Positions 16,136 to 24,298 of a DNA stretch of 64,000 nucleotides are shown here, piece by piece. The position numbers and the translations under genes were made by a program. The stretch is from Actinoplanes sp. TFC3 (GTDB lineage: Bacteria > Actinomycetota > Actinomycetes > Mycobacteriales > Micromonosporaceae): positions 633,367-697,366 of the forward strand of contig NZ_LOJP01000001.1 of the NCBI RefSeq assembly GCF_001553785.1, read 5' to 3'. Each line of letters begins with the position of its first letter. Position 1 is the first letter of the stretch. The notes beneath the pieces were generated by a model. It worked only from the letters and a program-made list of their open reading frames with translations. It did no database searches and was not told where the DNA came from.

Positions 16136-17350
16136 ATGTCCACCACCATGATCTCGAGCGAGCAGAACGTACGGCGAAAGCGTCTTTCCCGTCCCGTTGC
16201 GTTCGCCGCCATTGCCGCCATCTTCATCGCGTTCACCGCGGCCTCCAGCGCGCCCTCCCCGCTGTACGTGGTCTATCAGCAGCTCTGGGGCTTCTCCGCG
16301 GTCACGCTGACGGTTGTCTTCGCGGTCTACGTCGTCGGCCTGGTCGGTGCGCTGCTCGTGCTCGGCGCCCTGTCCGACCACATCGGGCGCCGCCCGGTGC
16401 TCGCCGCCGCCATCGCGCTGGAAGTCGTGGCGCTGATCCTGTTCGTCAGCGCCGGCAACGTCGAGGTCCTGCTGACCGCCCGCTTCCTGCAGGGTGTGGC
16501 CACCGGGGCGGCGATGACCACGCTCGGCGCGACCCTGGTCGACCTCAACCCGCCGCACGCCCCCGGCCGGGCCGGGCTGCTCAACAGCATCGTGCCGCCC
16601 TCGGGTCTGGCGCTCGGCTCGCTCGGCGCCGGCGCGCTGGTCCAGTACGCCCCCGGCCCGACCCACCTGGTCTGGGCGATTCTGCTCGCCGGCATGGTGC
16701 TGGCCGGTGTGCTCGTGCTGCTGCTGCCAGAGACCTCGGCGAAGCGCCCGGGTGTGGTGGCCTCGCTGCTGCCCAAGCTCGGGGTGCCGGCGCGGCTGCG
16801 GGCCGACTTGTTCGCGCTCGTCCCGATCCTGGTGGCGAGCTGGGCGCTGGGCGGGCTCTACATGTCGCTCGGCCCGTCGGTCGCGGTGGGCGTGTTCGGG
16901 CTGGGCAGCCACTTGATCGGCGGCCTGGTGGTGTCGCTGCTCTGCGGCACCGGTGCGCTGACGGCGTTCGCGCTGCGGTCGTACCCGACGCCGCGGGTGC
17001 TGGTGATCGCTGGGGCGCTGCTGAGCATCGGCACCGCGGTCACGCTGATCGGCATGGAGGCCGGCTCGGTGCTCACCGCCGCTGTCGGGACCGTGCTCGC
17101 CGGGATCGGGTTCGGCGCCTCGTCGCTGGCGTCGTTCGGCACGCTGGCCCTGCTGGCTGCGCCGACCGAGCGGGGCGAGCTGTTCGCGGTTGCGCTGACC
17201 ATCTCGTACGTGGCCTTCAGCGTGCCGGCCGTGATCGCCGGGCTTGCCGCTACGACGTACGGGTTGCGTTCGACGGCCCTGATCTACGGCCTGGTCGTGG
17301 TGAGCCTCGGTGGCCTCGCTCTGCTTGCGCAGCGCACCAGAAGACCCTGA
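16136..17350 (+). CDS. MFS transporter (drug/metabolite exporter)
   Basis: A 404-aa twelve-helix major facilitator. ATG 16136 is chosen because GGGAG ends five bases upstream. The in-frame ATG at 16112 lies just after the second operator and has no ribosome site. The loop 2-3 motif A is visible as GALSDHIGRRPVL at about residues 72-84. Motif C-like glycine/proline content is present around IVPPSGLALGSLGAG. Control by the divergent TetR repressor suggests export of a toxic compound that also acts as the inducer. The substrate is unknown. Confidence 0.88.
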   Translation: MSTTMISSEQNVRRKRLSRPVAFAAIAAIFIAFTAASSAPSPLYVVYQQLWGFSAVTLTVVFAVYVVGLVGALLVLGALSDHIGRRPVLAAAIALEVVALILFVSAGNVEVLLTARFLQGVATGAAMTTLGATLVDLNPPHAPGRAGLLNSIVPPSGLALGSLGAGALVQYAPGPTHLVWAILLAGMVLAGVLVLLLPETSAKRPGVVASLLPKLGVPARLRADLFALVPILVASWALGGLYMSLGPSVAVGVFGLGSHLIGGLVVSLLCGTGALTAFALRSYPTPRVLVIAGALLSIGTAVTLIGMEAGSVLTAAVGTVLAGIGFGASSLASFGTLALLAAPTERGELFAVALTISYVAFSVPAVIAGLAATTYGLRSTALIYGLVVVSLGGLALLAQRTRRP

Positions 17351-17449
17351 TCACCTGCTCGCTCTTTCGTGGGGCTTCGGCGTGGGTGGCGGCTTCGGCC
17401 GTCGCCCGCGTTCCACCATATGGGTCGAAACCACCACGAAGGGCTGCTC

Positions 17450-19042
17450 ATGCCACGAATTCTGGCGGCCGCCGCGACGCTGGGGCTGGTGCTCACCGGC
17501 GCTGTCGCGGCCCACGCCGCATCGGACACGCCGTCCCGGGGATCCGCGGGGTACTCCGCGATCGGCTGGGGCGCCTGCAAGGACCCGGGGCTGGCATCGG
17601 CCAAGGCGGAGTGCGGCTACCTCAGCGTGCCGCTGGACTACGCCAAGCCGAACGGCAAGAAGATCAAGCTGGCCGTGTCGCGGATCAAGCACCGGACCTC
17701 GGACCGGGGCTACCAGGGTGCGATGCTGGTGAACCCGGGCGGCCCCGGTGGTTCCGGGCTGTCGCTGTCGATGCTGGGCGGCTACGTGCCTGCCGGTGCG
17801 GGTGACTACTACGACTGGATCGGCTTCGACCCGCGTGGTGTGGGTTCCAGCGTTCCCGCGCTGAGCTGCGACGCGGACTACGCGAGCTATGGCCGGCCCG
17901 CCTATGTGCCGGTGACTGCGGCGATCGAGAAGGCCAACCTCAAGCGCGCCAAGGGCTACGCCAAGGACTGTGCCAAGGCCGGCGGCGAGTTGCTGAACCA
18001 CCTGAGCACCATCGACACCGTGCGCGACATGGAGAGCCTGCGGATCGCGCTCGGCGAGCAGAAGATCAACTTCTATGGCTTCTCGTACGGCACCTATCTC
18101 GGCCAGGTCTACTCCACGCTCTACCCGCAGCGGGTCAACAAGATGGTCCTGGACGGCAACGTCGACCCGAGCCGGGTCTGGTACGACGCCAACCTCGACC
18201 AGGACGTCGCCTTCGAACGCACCATGAAGGTCTACTTCGCCTGGCTGGCCAAGTACAACGCCGTCTACCACCTGGGCAAGACCGGAAACGCGGTCGAGCA
18301 GGGCTATTACCAGCAGCGGGCCAAGCTGACCAAGAAGCCGGTGCACAAGTTTGGCGGCAACGAGCTGACCGACGTGTTCCTGCAGGCCGGGTACTACGTC
18401 TTCGGCTGGGAAGCGGTCGCGTCGGCGTACTCGGCGTGGGTCAACGACCACGACATCAGCGCGCTCAAGGACCTGTTCGACTCGGCCAACCCGACCAGCA
18501 AGGGCTCCGACAACGGGTACGCGGTCTACCTCGCGGTCCAGTGCACCGACGTGAAATGGCCGGCGTCGTGGTCCAAGTGGCGCGCCGACAACACCGCCAT
18601 CAACAAGGTTGCGCCGTTCGAGACGTGGGGCAACGCCTGGTACAACGCGCCCTGCCGGGACTGGGCGGGCAAGGCGGGCAAGCCGGTGTCGGTCGACGGC
18701 AAGAAGGTCCCGCCGGTGCTGCTGATCAGCGAGACCCTCGACGCGGCAACGCCGTTCAGTGGCAGCCTCGAGGTACGCCGCCGCTTCCCGAACTCGGTGC
18801 TGGTCGAGGGTGTCGGCGGCACGACCCACGCCGGTTCGCTGTTCGGCAACGCGTGCGTGGACCTCACCATCGCCGATTACCTGGCCAACGGCACGCTGCC
18901 GGCGCGGGTCAAGGGCGACATCTCCGACCGCAAGTGCAAGCCGCTACCTCAGCCCAACCCCACTGCGGCAAAGGCAGAGGTTTCCGGTACGTCCACAGAG
19001 CTGACCCGCCTCGAGCTGCAGCGTCACATCACCGGTCACTGA
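17450..19042 (+). CDS. Secreted S33-family alpha/beta-hydrolase (tripeptidyl aminopeptidase-like)
   Basis: A 530-aa exported enzyme. ATG 17450 with GAAGGG upstream starts a signal peptide (cleavage after AHA, about residue 25). The oxyanion loop NPGGPGGSG (about residues 90-98), the nucleophile elbow GFSYG (Ser near residue 212), an acid in SETLDAATPF (about 430) and His in GTTHAGSL (about 459) make up the catalytic triad, with the TAP-like C-terminal domain. Streptomyces homologues (SlpD/SlpE, tripeptidyl aminopeptidase) clip N-terminal tripeptides from secreted proteins. It probably acts in the cell wall or medium. It is monocistronic by spacing. Upstream of it lies only a 99-base gap after the MFS gene. 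Confidence 0.88.
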   Translation: MPRILAAAATLGLVLTGAVAAHAASDTPSRGSAGYSAIGWGACKDPGLASAKAECGYLSVPLDYAKPNGKKIKLAVSRIKHRTSDRGYQGAMLVNPGGPGGSGLSLSMLGGYVPAGAGDYYDWIGFDPRGVGSSVPALSCDADYASYGRPAYVPVTAAIEKANLKRAKGYAKDCAKAGGELLNHLSTIDTVRDMESLRIALGEQKINFYGFSYGTYLGQVYSTLYPQRVNKMVLDGNVDPSRVWYDANLDQDVAFERTMKVYFAWLAKYNAVYHLGKTGNAVEQGYYQQRAKLTKKPVHKFGGNELTDVFLQAGYYVFGWEAVASAYSAWVNDHDISALKDLFDSANPTSKGSDNGYAVYLAVQCTDVKWPASWSKWRADNTAINKVAPFETWGNAWYNAPCRDWAGKAGKPVSVDGKKVPPVLLISETLDAATPFSGSLEVRRRFPNSVLVEGVGGTTHAGSLFGNACVDLTIADYLANGTLPARVKGDISDRKCKPLPQPNPTAAKAEVSGTSTELTRLELQRHITGH

Positions 19043-19296
19043 CGCTCGCGGAGCTGGGATCAGTTCCAGCAGGTGATCCCGGCGCAGCGGCACGTCGAGC
19101 AGGCTCACCTTGATCTGACTGCGGCTCTGATGGGTGCCGGCTGACAACCGGACCACTTCGGCGGCGTTCTCGCGGCAGGTAGCCGTGCGGACGCCGCCGG
19201 CTTGCTGAGACGCACGACCGAGCCCGAGCGGACAGCTGTTTGCAGGGTCACAGGGCCACCCTGGCCATGATCTCCGGGCCGTCCGGTACGCTCGCT

Positions 19297-19410
19297 TGCG
19301 CGAAGGGGAGTAGCTCCCAACGTTGTGGTCGACATACTGATCATGGGATACCGTCCCGCGATCCGGCCCCACGGCCTCGGCTCTGCCGGGGCGAGCGAGA
19401 CCTTCGACTT
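19297..19410 (+). promoter_or_regulatory. yybP-ykoY manganese riboswitch
   Basis: The hallmark strings of this class are present in order: GGGGAGTAGC at 19305-19314, and GCGAGCGAGACC at 19391-19402. The closing P1 helix is CGAAGG (19301-19306) with CCTTCG (19401-19406). The element lies 5' of a GDT1/TMEM165-family transporter, a textbook partner of this riboswitch. It senses Mn2+ and normally switches expression on when manganese is high. The hairpin at 19453-19475 is the likely expression platform. Confidence 0.85.
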
Positions 19411-19452
19411 GGCCTTCTCATGGCCGGGTCGAGGTCGCCTTGTGCCCCGAAG

Positions 19453-19487
19453 CCCGGTCCGACCTGCGCACCGGGAGTTTTGTTTTT
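19453..19487 (+). terminator. Riboswitch expression-platform terminator
   Basis: CCCGGT (19453-19458) pairs with ACCGGG (19470-19475), followed by a T-rich run TTTTGTTTTT (19478-19487) that ends one base before the ATG. The only ribosome-site-like sequence, GGGAG (19473-19477), sits in the 3' arm. The hairpin could therefore act by termination, by hiding the ribosome site, or both. Confidence 0.7.
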
Positions 19488-19488
19488 C

Positions 19489-20079
19489 ATGGACGGTTTC
19501 CTCGTCGCGACGGCGGTCAGCTTCGCCGTCATTTTCGTGGCCGAGCTTGGCGACAAGTCGCAGCTCATGGCCCTCACCTTCGCCACCCGGTTCAAGCCGC
19601 TGCCGGTGCTGATCGGCATCACGGTCGCCACCGCGGTCGTGCACCTGGTGTCCGTCGGCGTCGGCTATGGCCTGGGCGCCACGCTGCCGACCGGCTGGAT
19701 CTCGCTGGTCGCGGCAATCGCGTTCCTGGCCTTCGGCGCGTGGACGCTGCGCGGCGACAAGCTCACCGATGACGAGAAGACGAAGGCCGAGCGCAGCACC
19801 GGCTCGGCGATCCTCGCGGTGGGCGGTGCGTTCTTCCTGGCCGAGCTGGGCGACAAGACCATGCTGGCGACCATCACGCTGGCCACCCAGTACGGCTGGT
19901 TCGGCACCTGGCTGGGTTCCACCGTCGGCATGGTGGCCGCGGACGCGCTGGCCATCCTGGTCGGCCGGCTGCTGGGCCGGCACCTGCCCGAGAAGGCCAT
20001 CAAGTACGGCGCCGCCGCACTCTTCGTTATCTTCGGCGTCTGGCTTTTGATCGAAGCCATCATCGAGCTGAACAAGTAA
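19489..20079 (+). CDS. GDT1/TMEM165 (UPF0016) family manganese exporter
   Basis: A 196-aa inner-membrane protein with six hydrophobic segments in two inverted halves. Each half carries the family signature: FVAELGDKSQ (about residues 15-24) and FFLAELGDKTM (about 109-119). These acidic motifs bind the transported cation. Bacterial members such as MneA and relatives export Mn2+. The upstream manganese riboswitch supports that role directly. The ATG at 19489 follows the terminator T-run by one base. The next gene begins 14 bases later and may be cotranscribed. Confidence 0.9.
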   Translation: MDGFLVATAVSFAVIFVAELGDKSQLMALTFATRFKPLPVLIGITVATAVVHLVSVGVGYGLGATLPTGWISLVAAIAFLAFGAWTLRGDKLTDDEKTKAERSTGSAILAVGGAFFLAELGDKTMLATITLATQYGWFGTWLGSTVGMVAADALAILVGRLLGRHLPEKAIKYGAAALFVIFGVWLLIEAIIELNK

Positions 20080-20093
20080 CCCGGGAGAGCCTC

Positions 20094-21005
20094 ATGCCGC
20101 TGCAGCACCGCGCCCAGTTTGATGCCGTCGTGACGTTTTCGAACGGGGGCGGGCTGCAGACGCAGGGCTTCCGGGTGGATGTGCCGCACGCCGGCACGAC
20201 CGAGGCGGAGATCGCCCGGCTGTTCGTGGCGGCGTGCCGGTTGCTGATGGTCGAGCACGTCGAGCTCAGCAACGTCCGGGTGTTCGCCGAGCCGCACCTC
20301 GGCACGCCCGCCGGCCCGTCGGAGGGCCGGCCCCGGCTGCGCTGGGTGGAGCTCAACCACGTGATCGCCGACGGCATGGTGACCTATCCGGGGCTGCCCG
20401 AGCCGGAGATCACCCCGCACCTGACCCGGGAGGCGTCGCGCAACATCTACGCCGAGGGCACCGAGTTCACCATCGATCGGATCTCGATGCTCGGCAACAC
20501 CGGCACGTACCTGGACAGCCCGTTCCACCGCTATGCCGACGGCACCGATCTGGCCGGGCTGGCCCTGGAACGTCTCGCGGACCTGCCCGCGGTGGTGGTG
20601 CGCACGGCCGGCAGCGGGGTACGGGGGGTGGAGGTCGACGCGCTGCAGGACTTCGACGTGGCGGGCCGGGCGGTGCTGCTGCACACCGGTGGTGACCGGC
20701 GCTGGGGCCAGCCGGGGTACGCCCAGGATGCGCCGTACCTGAGCGAGGCCGGGGCGCGCTGGCTGGCCGGGCACGGTGCTGCGCTGGTGGGCATCGACGC
20801 GGTCAACATCGACGACGTCGCGCCGGAGAGCGCCGGGGCCCGCCCGGCCCACAGCGTGCTGCTCGACGCGGGCATCCCGGTTGTCGAGCACCTGACCGGC
20901 CTGGCCGAGCTGCCGCCCACCGGCGCCCTGTTCAGCGCCGTGCCACCCCGGATCTCGGCGTTCGGCACGTTCCCGGTCCGCGCCTACGCCACGGTGCCCG
21001 CGTAA
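20094..21005 (+). CDS. Cyclase-family (kynurenine formamidase-like) hydrolase with an N-terminal extension
   Basis: A 303-aa protein. ATG 20094 is preceded by GGGAG. Residues about 80-300 form a metal-dependent cyclase/formamidase domain with the diagnostic motif GNTGTYLDSPFHRYADG at about 140-156 (the HxGTHxDxPxH motif, here with Asn and Tyr in place of two His) and a later IDAVNIDD. The first 80 residues are an extra small alpha/beta domain (VTFSNGGGLQTQGFRVDV, LFVAACRLLMVEHVEL) not found in the minimal enzyme. The natural substrate is not evident. It follows the manganese exporter by 14 bases, and these hydrolases use Mn2+ or Zn2+, which could be more than coincidence. Confidence 0.82.
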   Translation: MPLQHRAQFDAVVTFSNGGGLQTQGFRVDVPHAGTTEAEIARLFVAACRLLMVEHVELSNVRVFAEPHLGTPAGPSEGRPRLRWVELNHVIADGMVTYPGLPEPEITPHLTREASRNIYAEGTEFTIDRISMLGNTGTYLDSPFHRYADGTDLAGLALERLADLPAVVVRTAGSGVRGVEVDALQDFDVAGRAVLLHTGGDRRWGQPGYAQDAPYLSEAGARWLAGHGAALVGIDAVNIDDVAPESAGARPAHSVLLDAGIPVVEHLTGLAELPPTGALFSAVPPRISAFGTFPVRAYATVPA

Positions 21006-21097
21006 GAAGGAGTTTTCCGCGAACCGGCTCAAAAAACCTGCGCACTTGCCGAAAATGCCCTAGTCAGCTTTAACTTCCGACAGGCCGGGGCGCGGGC

Positions 21098-21811
21098 ATG
21101 ACCGATGTCGAACTGAAGGACTCCGTCGCGCAGCGCGTGGGCGGCCTGACCACCCCCACCGAGATCGGGGTGGCGCGGGCCGCCGCGCTGTTCGAGCGGG
21201 TGGACCCGGCCGCCGCGGCGCAGCACCTCGAGCCGGTGCTCGCCGCCGACCCGGAGGTCGCCGCCGGCTGGATCCTGATGGCGCGCATCCGGCTCGTGCT
21301 CGACGAGGTCGACAAGGCGCTCGACGCGGCGAACCGGGCGATTGCGCTGGAACCGGCCGACCCCCGCTCGCTGGCGATCGCGAGCCGCGCGTTGACGCTG
21401 CTCGGCCGGCACGAGGAGGCGGTCACCATGGCCTACCGGGCGGTCATCGTGGAGCCGAAGAACGCGCTGTGGCACGACCGGGTCGCGTGGGCGCTGCTCG
21501 CCGCGGATCGCCAGTACGCCGACGCCGAGCAGGCCGCTCGTACGGCGGTGGGGCTGGAACCCGACGAGGCGCACTACTACTTCACCCACGGCGTCACGCT
21601 GGACGCGCTGGGCCACGCCGACCAGGCCCGGCAGGCGTTCATGATCTCGCTGCGCCTGGAACCTGAGAACCCGGTCGCCCAGCACCGCCTGGCCGTGCTC
21701 AACGGCGAGGCGGCCAAGGGGCCGGAGAAGAAGAAGCGCGGCTGGAAGGTGTTCGGCCGGCGCGGCGCGGAGGCTAACGGGCCAGCGCGCCCGGAGGAGT
21801 TCCTGCCCTAG
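21098..21811 (+). CDS. Tetratricopeptide-repeat protein
   Basis: A 237-aa soluble protein with several TPR units: AAQHLEPVLAADPEVAAGW, AANRAIALEPADPRSLAI, AYRAVIVEPKNALWHDR, AARTAVGLEPDEAHYYF and AFMISLRLEPENPVAQ, covering residues about 30-205. A basic Lys-rich linker (EKKKRGWKVFGRRGAE) ends the protein. TPRs scaffold protein-protein contacts, and no catalytic domain is present. It overlaps the convergent YbhN-like gene by 38 bases. Confidence 0.82.
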   Translation: MTDVELKDSVAQRVGGLTTPTEIGVARAAALFERVDPAAAAQHLEPVLAADPEVAAGWILMARIRLVLDEVDKALDAANRAIALEPADPRSLAIASRALTLLGRHEEAVTMAYRAVIVEPKNALWHDRVAWALLAADRQYADAEQAARTAVGLEPDEAHYYFTHGVTLDALGHADQARQAFMISLRLEPENPVAQHRLAVLNGEAAKGPEKKKRGWKVFGRRGAEANGPARPEEFLP

Positions 21812-22802
21812 CGGTACGCCCGCGCATCACCAGCCAGACCAGCCAGCCGGTGCCGATCACGAAGCCAAAGCTGATCAGCCGGTACAGCACCACGGCGGCC
21901 ACCGCGGTGCTGCCGGTCAACCCGCCGGCGACCAGGCCCAGGATCAGCGCGCCATCGACCACCCCGAGACCACCCGGCACGATCGGTACGCTCGCCGCCG
22001 CCATTCCCGCGCAGTAGGCGATCACCAGTTGCACCGGGTGGATCCCGTCGGCATCGAGCGCGATGCAGCACATCCACAGACACAGCGCATCGAGCAACCA
22101 GTTGGCCACGGCCAGCACGACCGCGATGCTCAGGTCGGCCGGCTTGACGCGTACGGACCGTAACTGGTCGAGGAAGCTGGTGAGCCGGGTGTGCCCGGTG
22201 TCGCCCGGCCGGTGCCTCAACCGGTTCACCATGCTGAGCAGCAGCTGCGCCGGAGTGATCAGCAACTGCGGTCGCCGGGCCACTACGCGTACGCCCAGCG
22301 CCACCGCGAGCGCCCCCGCCGAGTACAGCAGCAACGTCCGCCAACTGCCCGTACTGCGGCTCAGGATGCCGAATACCGCGCCGATGACCACCAGCGCGCC
22401 GGCCGACATGACCCCGCTCAGCGCGATGCACCACGACGCGACCGCCGAGGAGGCCCCGAACCGGCGCATCTGCTGGAAGTTGAACGTGGTCGAGAACAGC
22501 GGGCCGCCCGGCAGGGTGACGCTCAGTGAGTGCGCGGCGTAGGTCAGCGCGACGTGCCGGCGCATCCGGATCTTCGTACCGGCGCCGCGCAGCAGGGCCC
22601 ACTGCATGCGGGCGTAACTGCCCATCGACGCGATCTCGGCAACCAGAGCGCCGGCCACCCAGTTCCAGTGCGGGGTGCGCAACTGGTGGAACGCGCCGAG
22701 CAGGGGGCGCCAGCCGTAGACCAGTTCGACGGCCAGCACGGCCACAATCGCCGCGGCCACTACTGGTCCGCGGCGCCACCACGGCGAGACGGTTTCAGCC
22801 AC
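21774..22802 (-). CDS. Lysylphosphatidylglycerol-synthase-TM/YbhN-like (UPF0104) membrane protein
   Basis: A 342-aa integral membrane protein with about eight hydrophobic helices, GTG start at 22802. It has the family arrangement SVTLPGGPLFSTTFNFQQMRRFG and, near the C-terminus, SVPIVPGGLGVVDGALIL, typical of the flippase-like TM domain shared with MprF. There is no C-terminal GNAT synthase domain, so it is not an aminoacyl-PG synthase by itself. It is probably a lipid-transport or envelope protein. It is divergent from the mannitol PTS operon. Confidence 0.8.
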   Translation of the reverse strand: MAETVSPWWRRGPVVAAAIVAVLAVELVYGWRPLLGAFHQLRTPHWNWVAGALVAEIASMGSYARMQWALLRGAGTKIRMRRHVALTYAAHSLSVTLPGGPLFSTTFNFQQMRRFGASSAVASWCIALSGVMSAGALVVIGAVFGILSRSTGSWRTLLLYSAGALAVALGVRVVARRPQLLITPAQLLLSMVNRLRHRPGDTGHTRLTSFLDQLRSVRVKPADLSIAVVLAVANWLLDALCLWMCCIALDADGIHPVQLVIAYCAGMAAASVPIVPGGLGVVDGALILGLVAGGLTGSTAVAAVVLYRLISFGFVIGTGWLVWLVMRGRTARAGTPPGALAR

Positions 22803-22844
22803 TGGGGCAATGTTCCCAAATATCGGCGTCGCACGCTGCGGAGA

Positions 22845-22873
22845 TTGACACTACGTGATCTCGTCGGTACAAC
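22845..22873 (+). promoter_or_regulatory. Promoter of the mannitol PTS operon
   Basis: TTGACA at 22845-22850 and TACAAC at 22868-22873 with a 17-base spacer: an almost ideal housekeeping promoter. A strong ribosome site, GAGGAG (22892-22897), lies six bases before the GTG of the first gene. Confidence 0.65.
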
Positions 22874-22903
22874 ATTTCCACCGAAAGAGGTGAGGAGCCG
22901 TAC

Positions 22904-23977
22904 GTGGCGGAGCTGTACGCGCCCCCAACGCAGGACCGTGGGGTCAAGGCGCAGGTCCAGCGCTTCGGTGGCTATCTCTCCGGCATGGTGATGCCCAACA
23001 TCGCCGCGTTCATTGCCTGGGGCTTGATCACCGCGCTGTTCTTCAAGAACGGCTGGCTGCCCAACGAGCGGTTCGCCGCGCTGATCGACCCGATGTCGCA
23101 TGTGCTGCTGCCGGTGCTGATCGGTTACACCGGCGGGCGGATGGTGCACGGCCAGCGCGGGGCCGTGGTGGGTGCGCTCGGCACGACAGGGCTGATCGTG
23201 GGCGCGCCCTCGCCGATGTTCTTCGGCGCGATGATCATGGGTCCGCTGACCGCGTGGCTGCTGAAGCTGGTCGACGGGCTGACCGCCAACCGGATCCGCT
23301 CCGGCTTCGAGATGCTGGTGGACAACTTCAGCGCCGGCATCGTGGGGGCCATCGCGGCGCTGGGCGGGGCGCTGATCGTCGGGCCGGTCGTGCGGATCTT
23401 CACCGCGGGGGCCGGGCAGGGCGTGCGCTTCCTGGTCGAGCATCATCTGCTGCCCGCCGCGGCGATCCTGATCGAACCGGCCAAGGTGCTGTTCCTCAAC
23501 AACGCGGTCAACCACGGCGTGCTCGGGCCGCTGGGCATCGCGGAGTCGTCCGAGACCGGCAAGTCGATCCTGTTCATGCTCGAGACCAACCCCGGCCCCG
23601 GGTTCGGCATCCTGCTGGCGTACCTGCTGTTCGGGCCCAAGTCGCTACGCCCGAGCGTGCCGGCCGCGATGGCGATCCAGTTCCTGGGCGGCATTCACGA
23701 GATCTATTTCCCGTACGTCCTGATGAAACCCAGCATGGTGCTCGCCGCGATCAGCGGTGGCGCCGCGGGCATCCTGACCTTCATGCTCACCGGGGCCGGG
23801 CTGGTGGCCACGCCCTCGCCGGGCAGCATCTTCGCGTACCTGGCCGAAACCCCGCGCGGCGGCTACTTCGGGGTGCTCGCCGGGGTGGCAGTGGCGGCCG
23901 CGGTGTCCTTCGTCGTCGGCTCGCTGCTGCTCGGGTTTGGCCGGTTGACCCGCGGCGGCGAGGAGGATGAGCTGTGA
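22904..23977 (+). CDS. mtlA: PTS mannitol transporter subunit IIC
   Basis: A 357-aa membrane channel that imports mannitol with phosphorylation. The GTG at 22904 follows GAGGAG. The family landmarks are SGMVMPNIAAFIAWG at the start, GGRMVHGQRGAVVGALGT, NNAVNHGVLGPLGI, and the substrate motif GGIHEIYFPYV at about residues 263-273. The protein ends right after the last helix, so the IIB domain, fused in E. coli MtlA, is a separate gene here. The stop overlaps the IIB start (GTGA). Confidence 0.92.
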   Translation: MAELYAPPTQDRGVKAQVQRFGGYLSGMVMPNIAAFIAWGLITALFFKNGWLPNERFAALIDPMSHVLLPVLIGYTGGRMVHGQRGAVVGALGTTGLIVGAPSPMFFGAMIMGPLTAWLLKLVDGLTANRIRSGFEMLVDNFSAGIVGAIAALGGALIVGPVVRIFTAGAGQGVRFLVEHHLLPAAAILIEPAKVLFLNNAVNHGVLGPLGIAESSETGKSILFMLETNPGPGFGILLAYLLFGPKSLRPSVPAAMAIQFLGGIHEIYFPYVLMKPSMVLAAISGGAAGILTFMLTGAGLVATPSPGSIFAYLAETPRGGYFGVLAGVAVAAAVSFVVGSLLLGFGRLTRGGEEDEL

Positions 23978-24297
23978 CGACCAGCATCCACGGCGACAGC
24001 ATCCGCAAGGTCGTGGTGGCCTGCGACGCGGGCATGGGCAGCAGCGTCATGCTCGCCGGGCAGCTGCGCCACGAGCTGCGCCGGCTCCCGGTCACCGTGG
24101 AGCACAGCTCGGTGGCGGCCATCCCGGCCGACGCCGACGTCGTGCTGTGCCAGCTCGGCTTGGCCGGCCGGGCCCGCGCGGGTGCGCCCGGCTCGGTGGT
24201 GGTCGGGTTCCGTTTGTTCCTCGGCGACCCGGCGGTGGCCCGGGTCGTGGCCGCCGTCAAGCAGGGCGGCGTGGTCTTCGGTACGCCGGGTAGCTGA
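23974..24297 (+). CDS. PTS mannitol subunit IIB
   Basis: A 107-aa cytoplasmic phosphotransfer protein. The P-loop-like motif VVACDAGMGSSVM contains the phosphorylated cysteine at residue 17. The sequence then follows the IIB alpha/beta pattern (VEHSSVAAIPADADVVLCQ, VVGFRLFLGDPAVARVV). Start GTG 23974 overlaps the IIC stop. It hands the phosphate from the downstream IIA to mannitol bound in IIC. Confidence 0.9.
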   Translation: MTTSIHGDSIRKVVVACDAGMGSSVMLAGQLRHELRRLPVTVEHSSVAAIPADADVVLCQLGLAGRARAGAPGSVVVGFRLFLGDPAVARVVAAVKQGGVVFGTPGS

Positions 24298-24298
24298 C

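Noticed and set aside
19040-19290. Possible gene remnant after the S33 hydrolase (short plus frame to 19142, or a minus frame with VSLLDVPLRRDHLLELIP)
   Set aside because: Both strands show short coding-like stretches, but there is no start, ribosome site or recognisable domain. Left as non-coding DNA ahead of the riboswitch.
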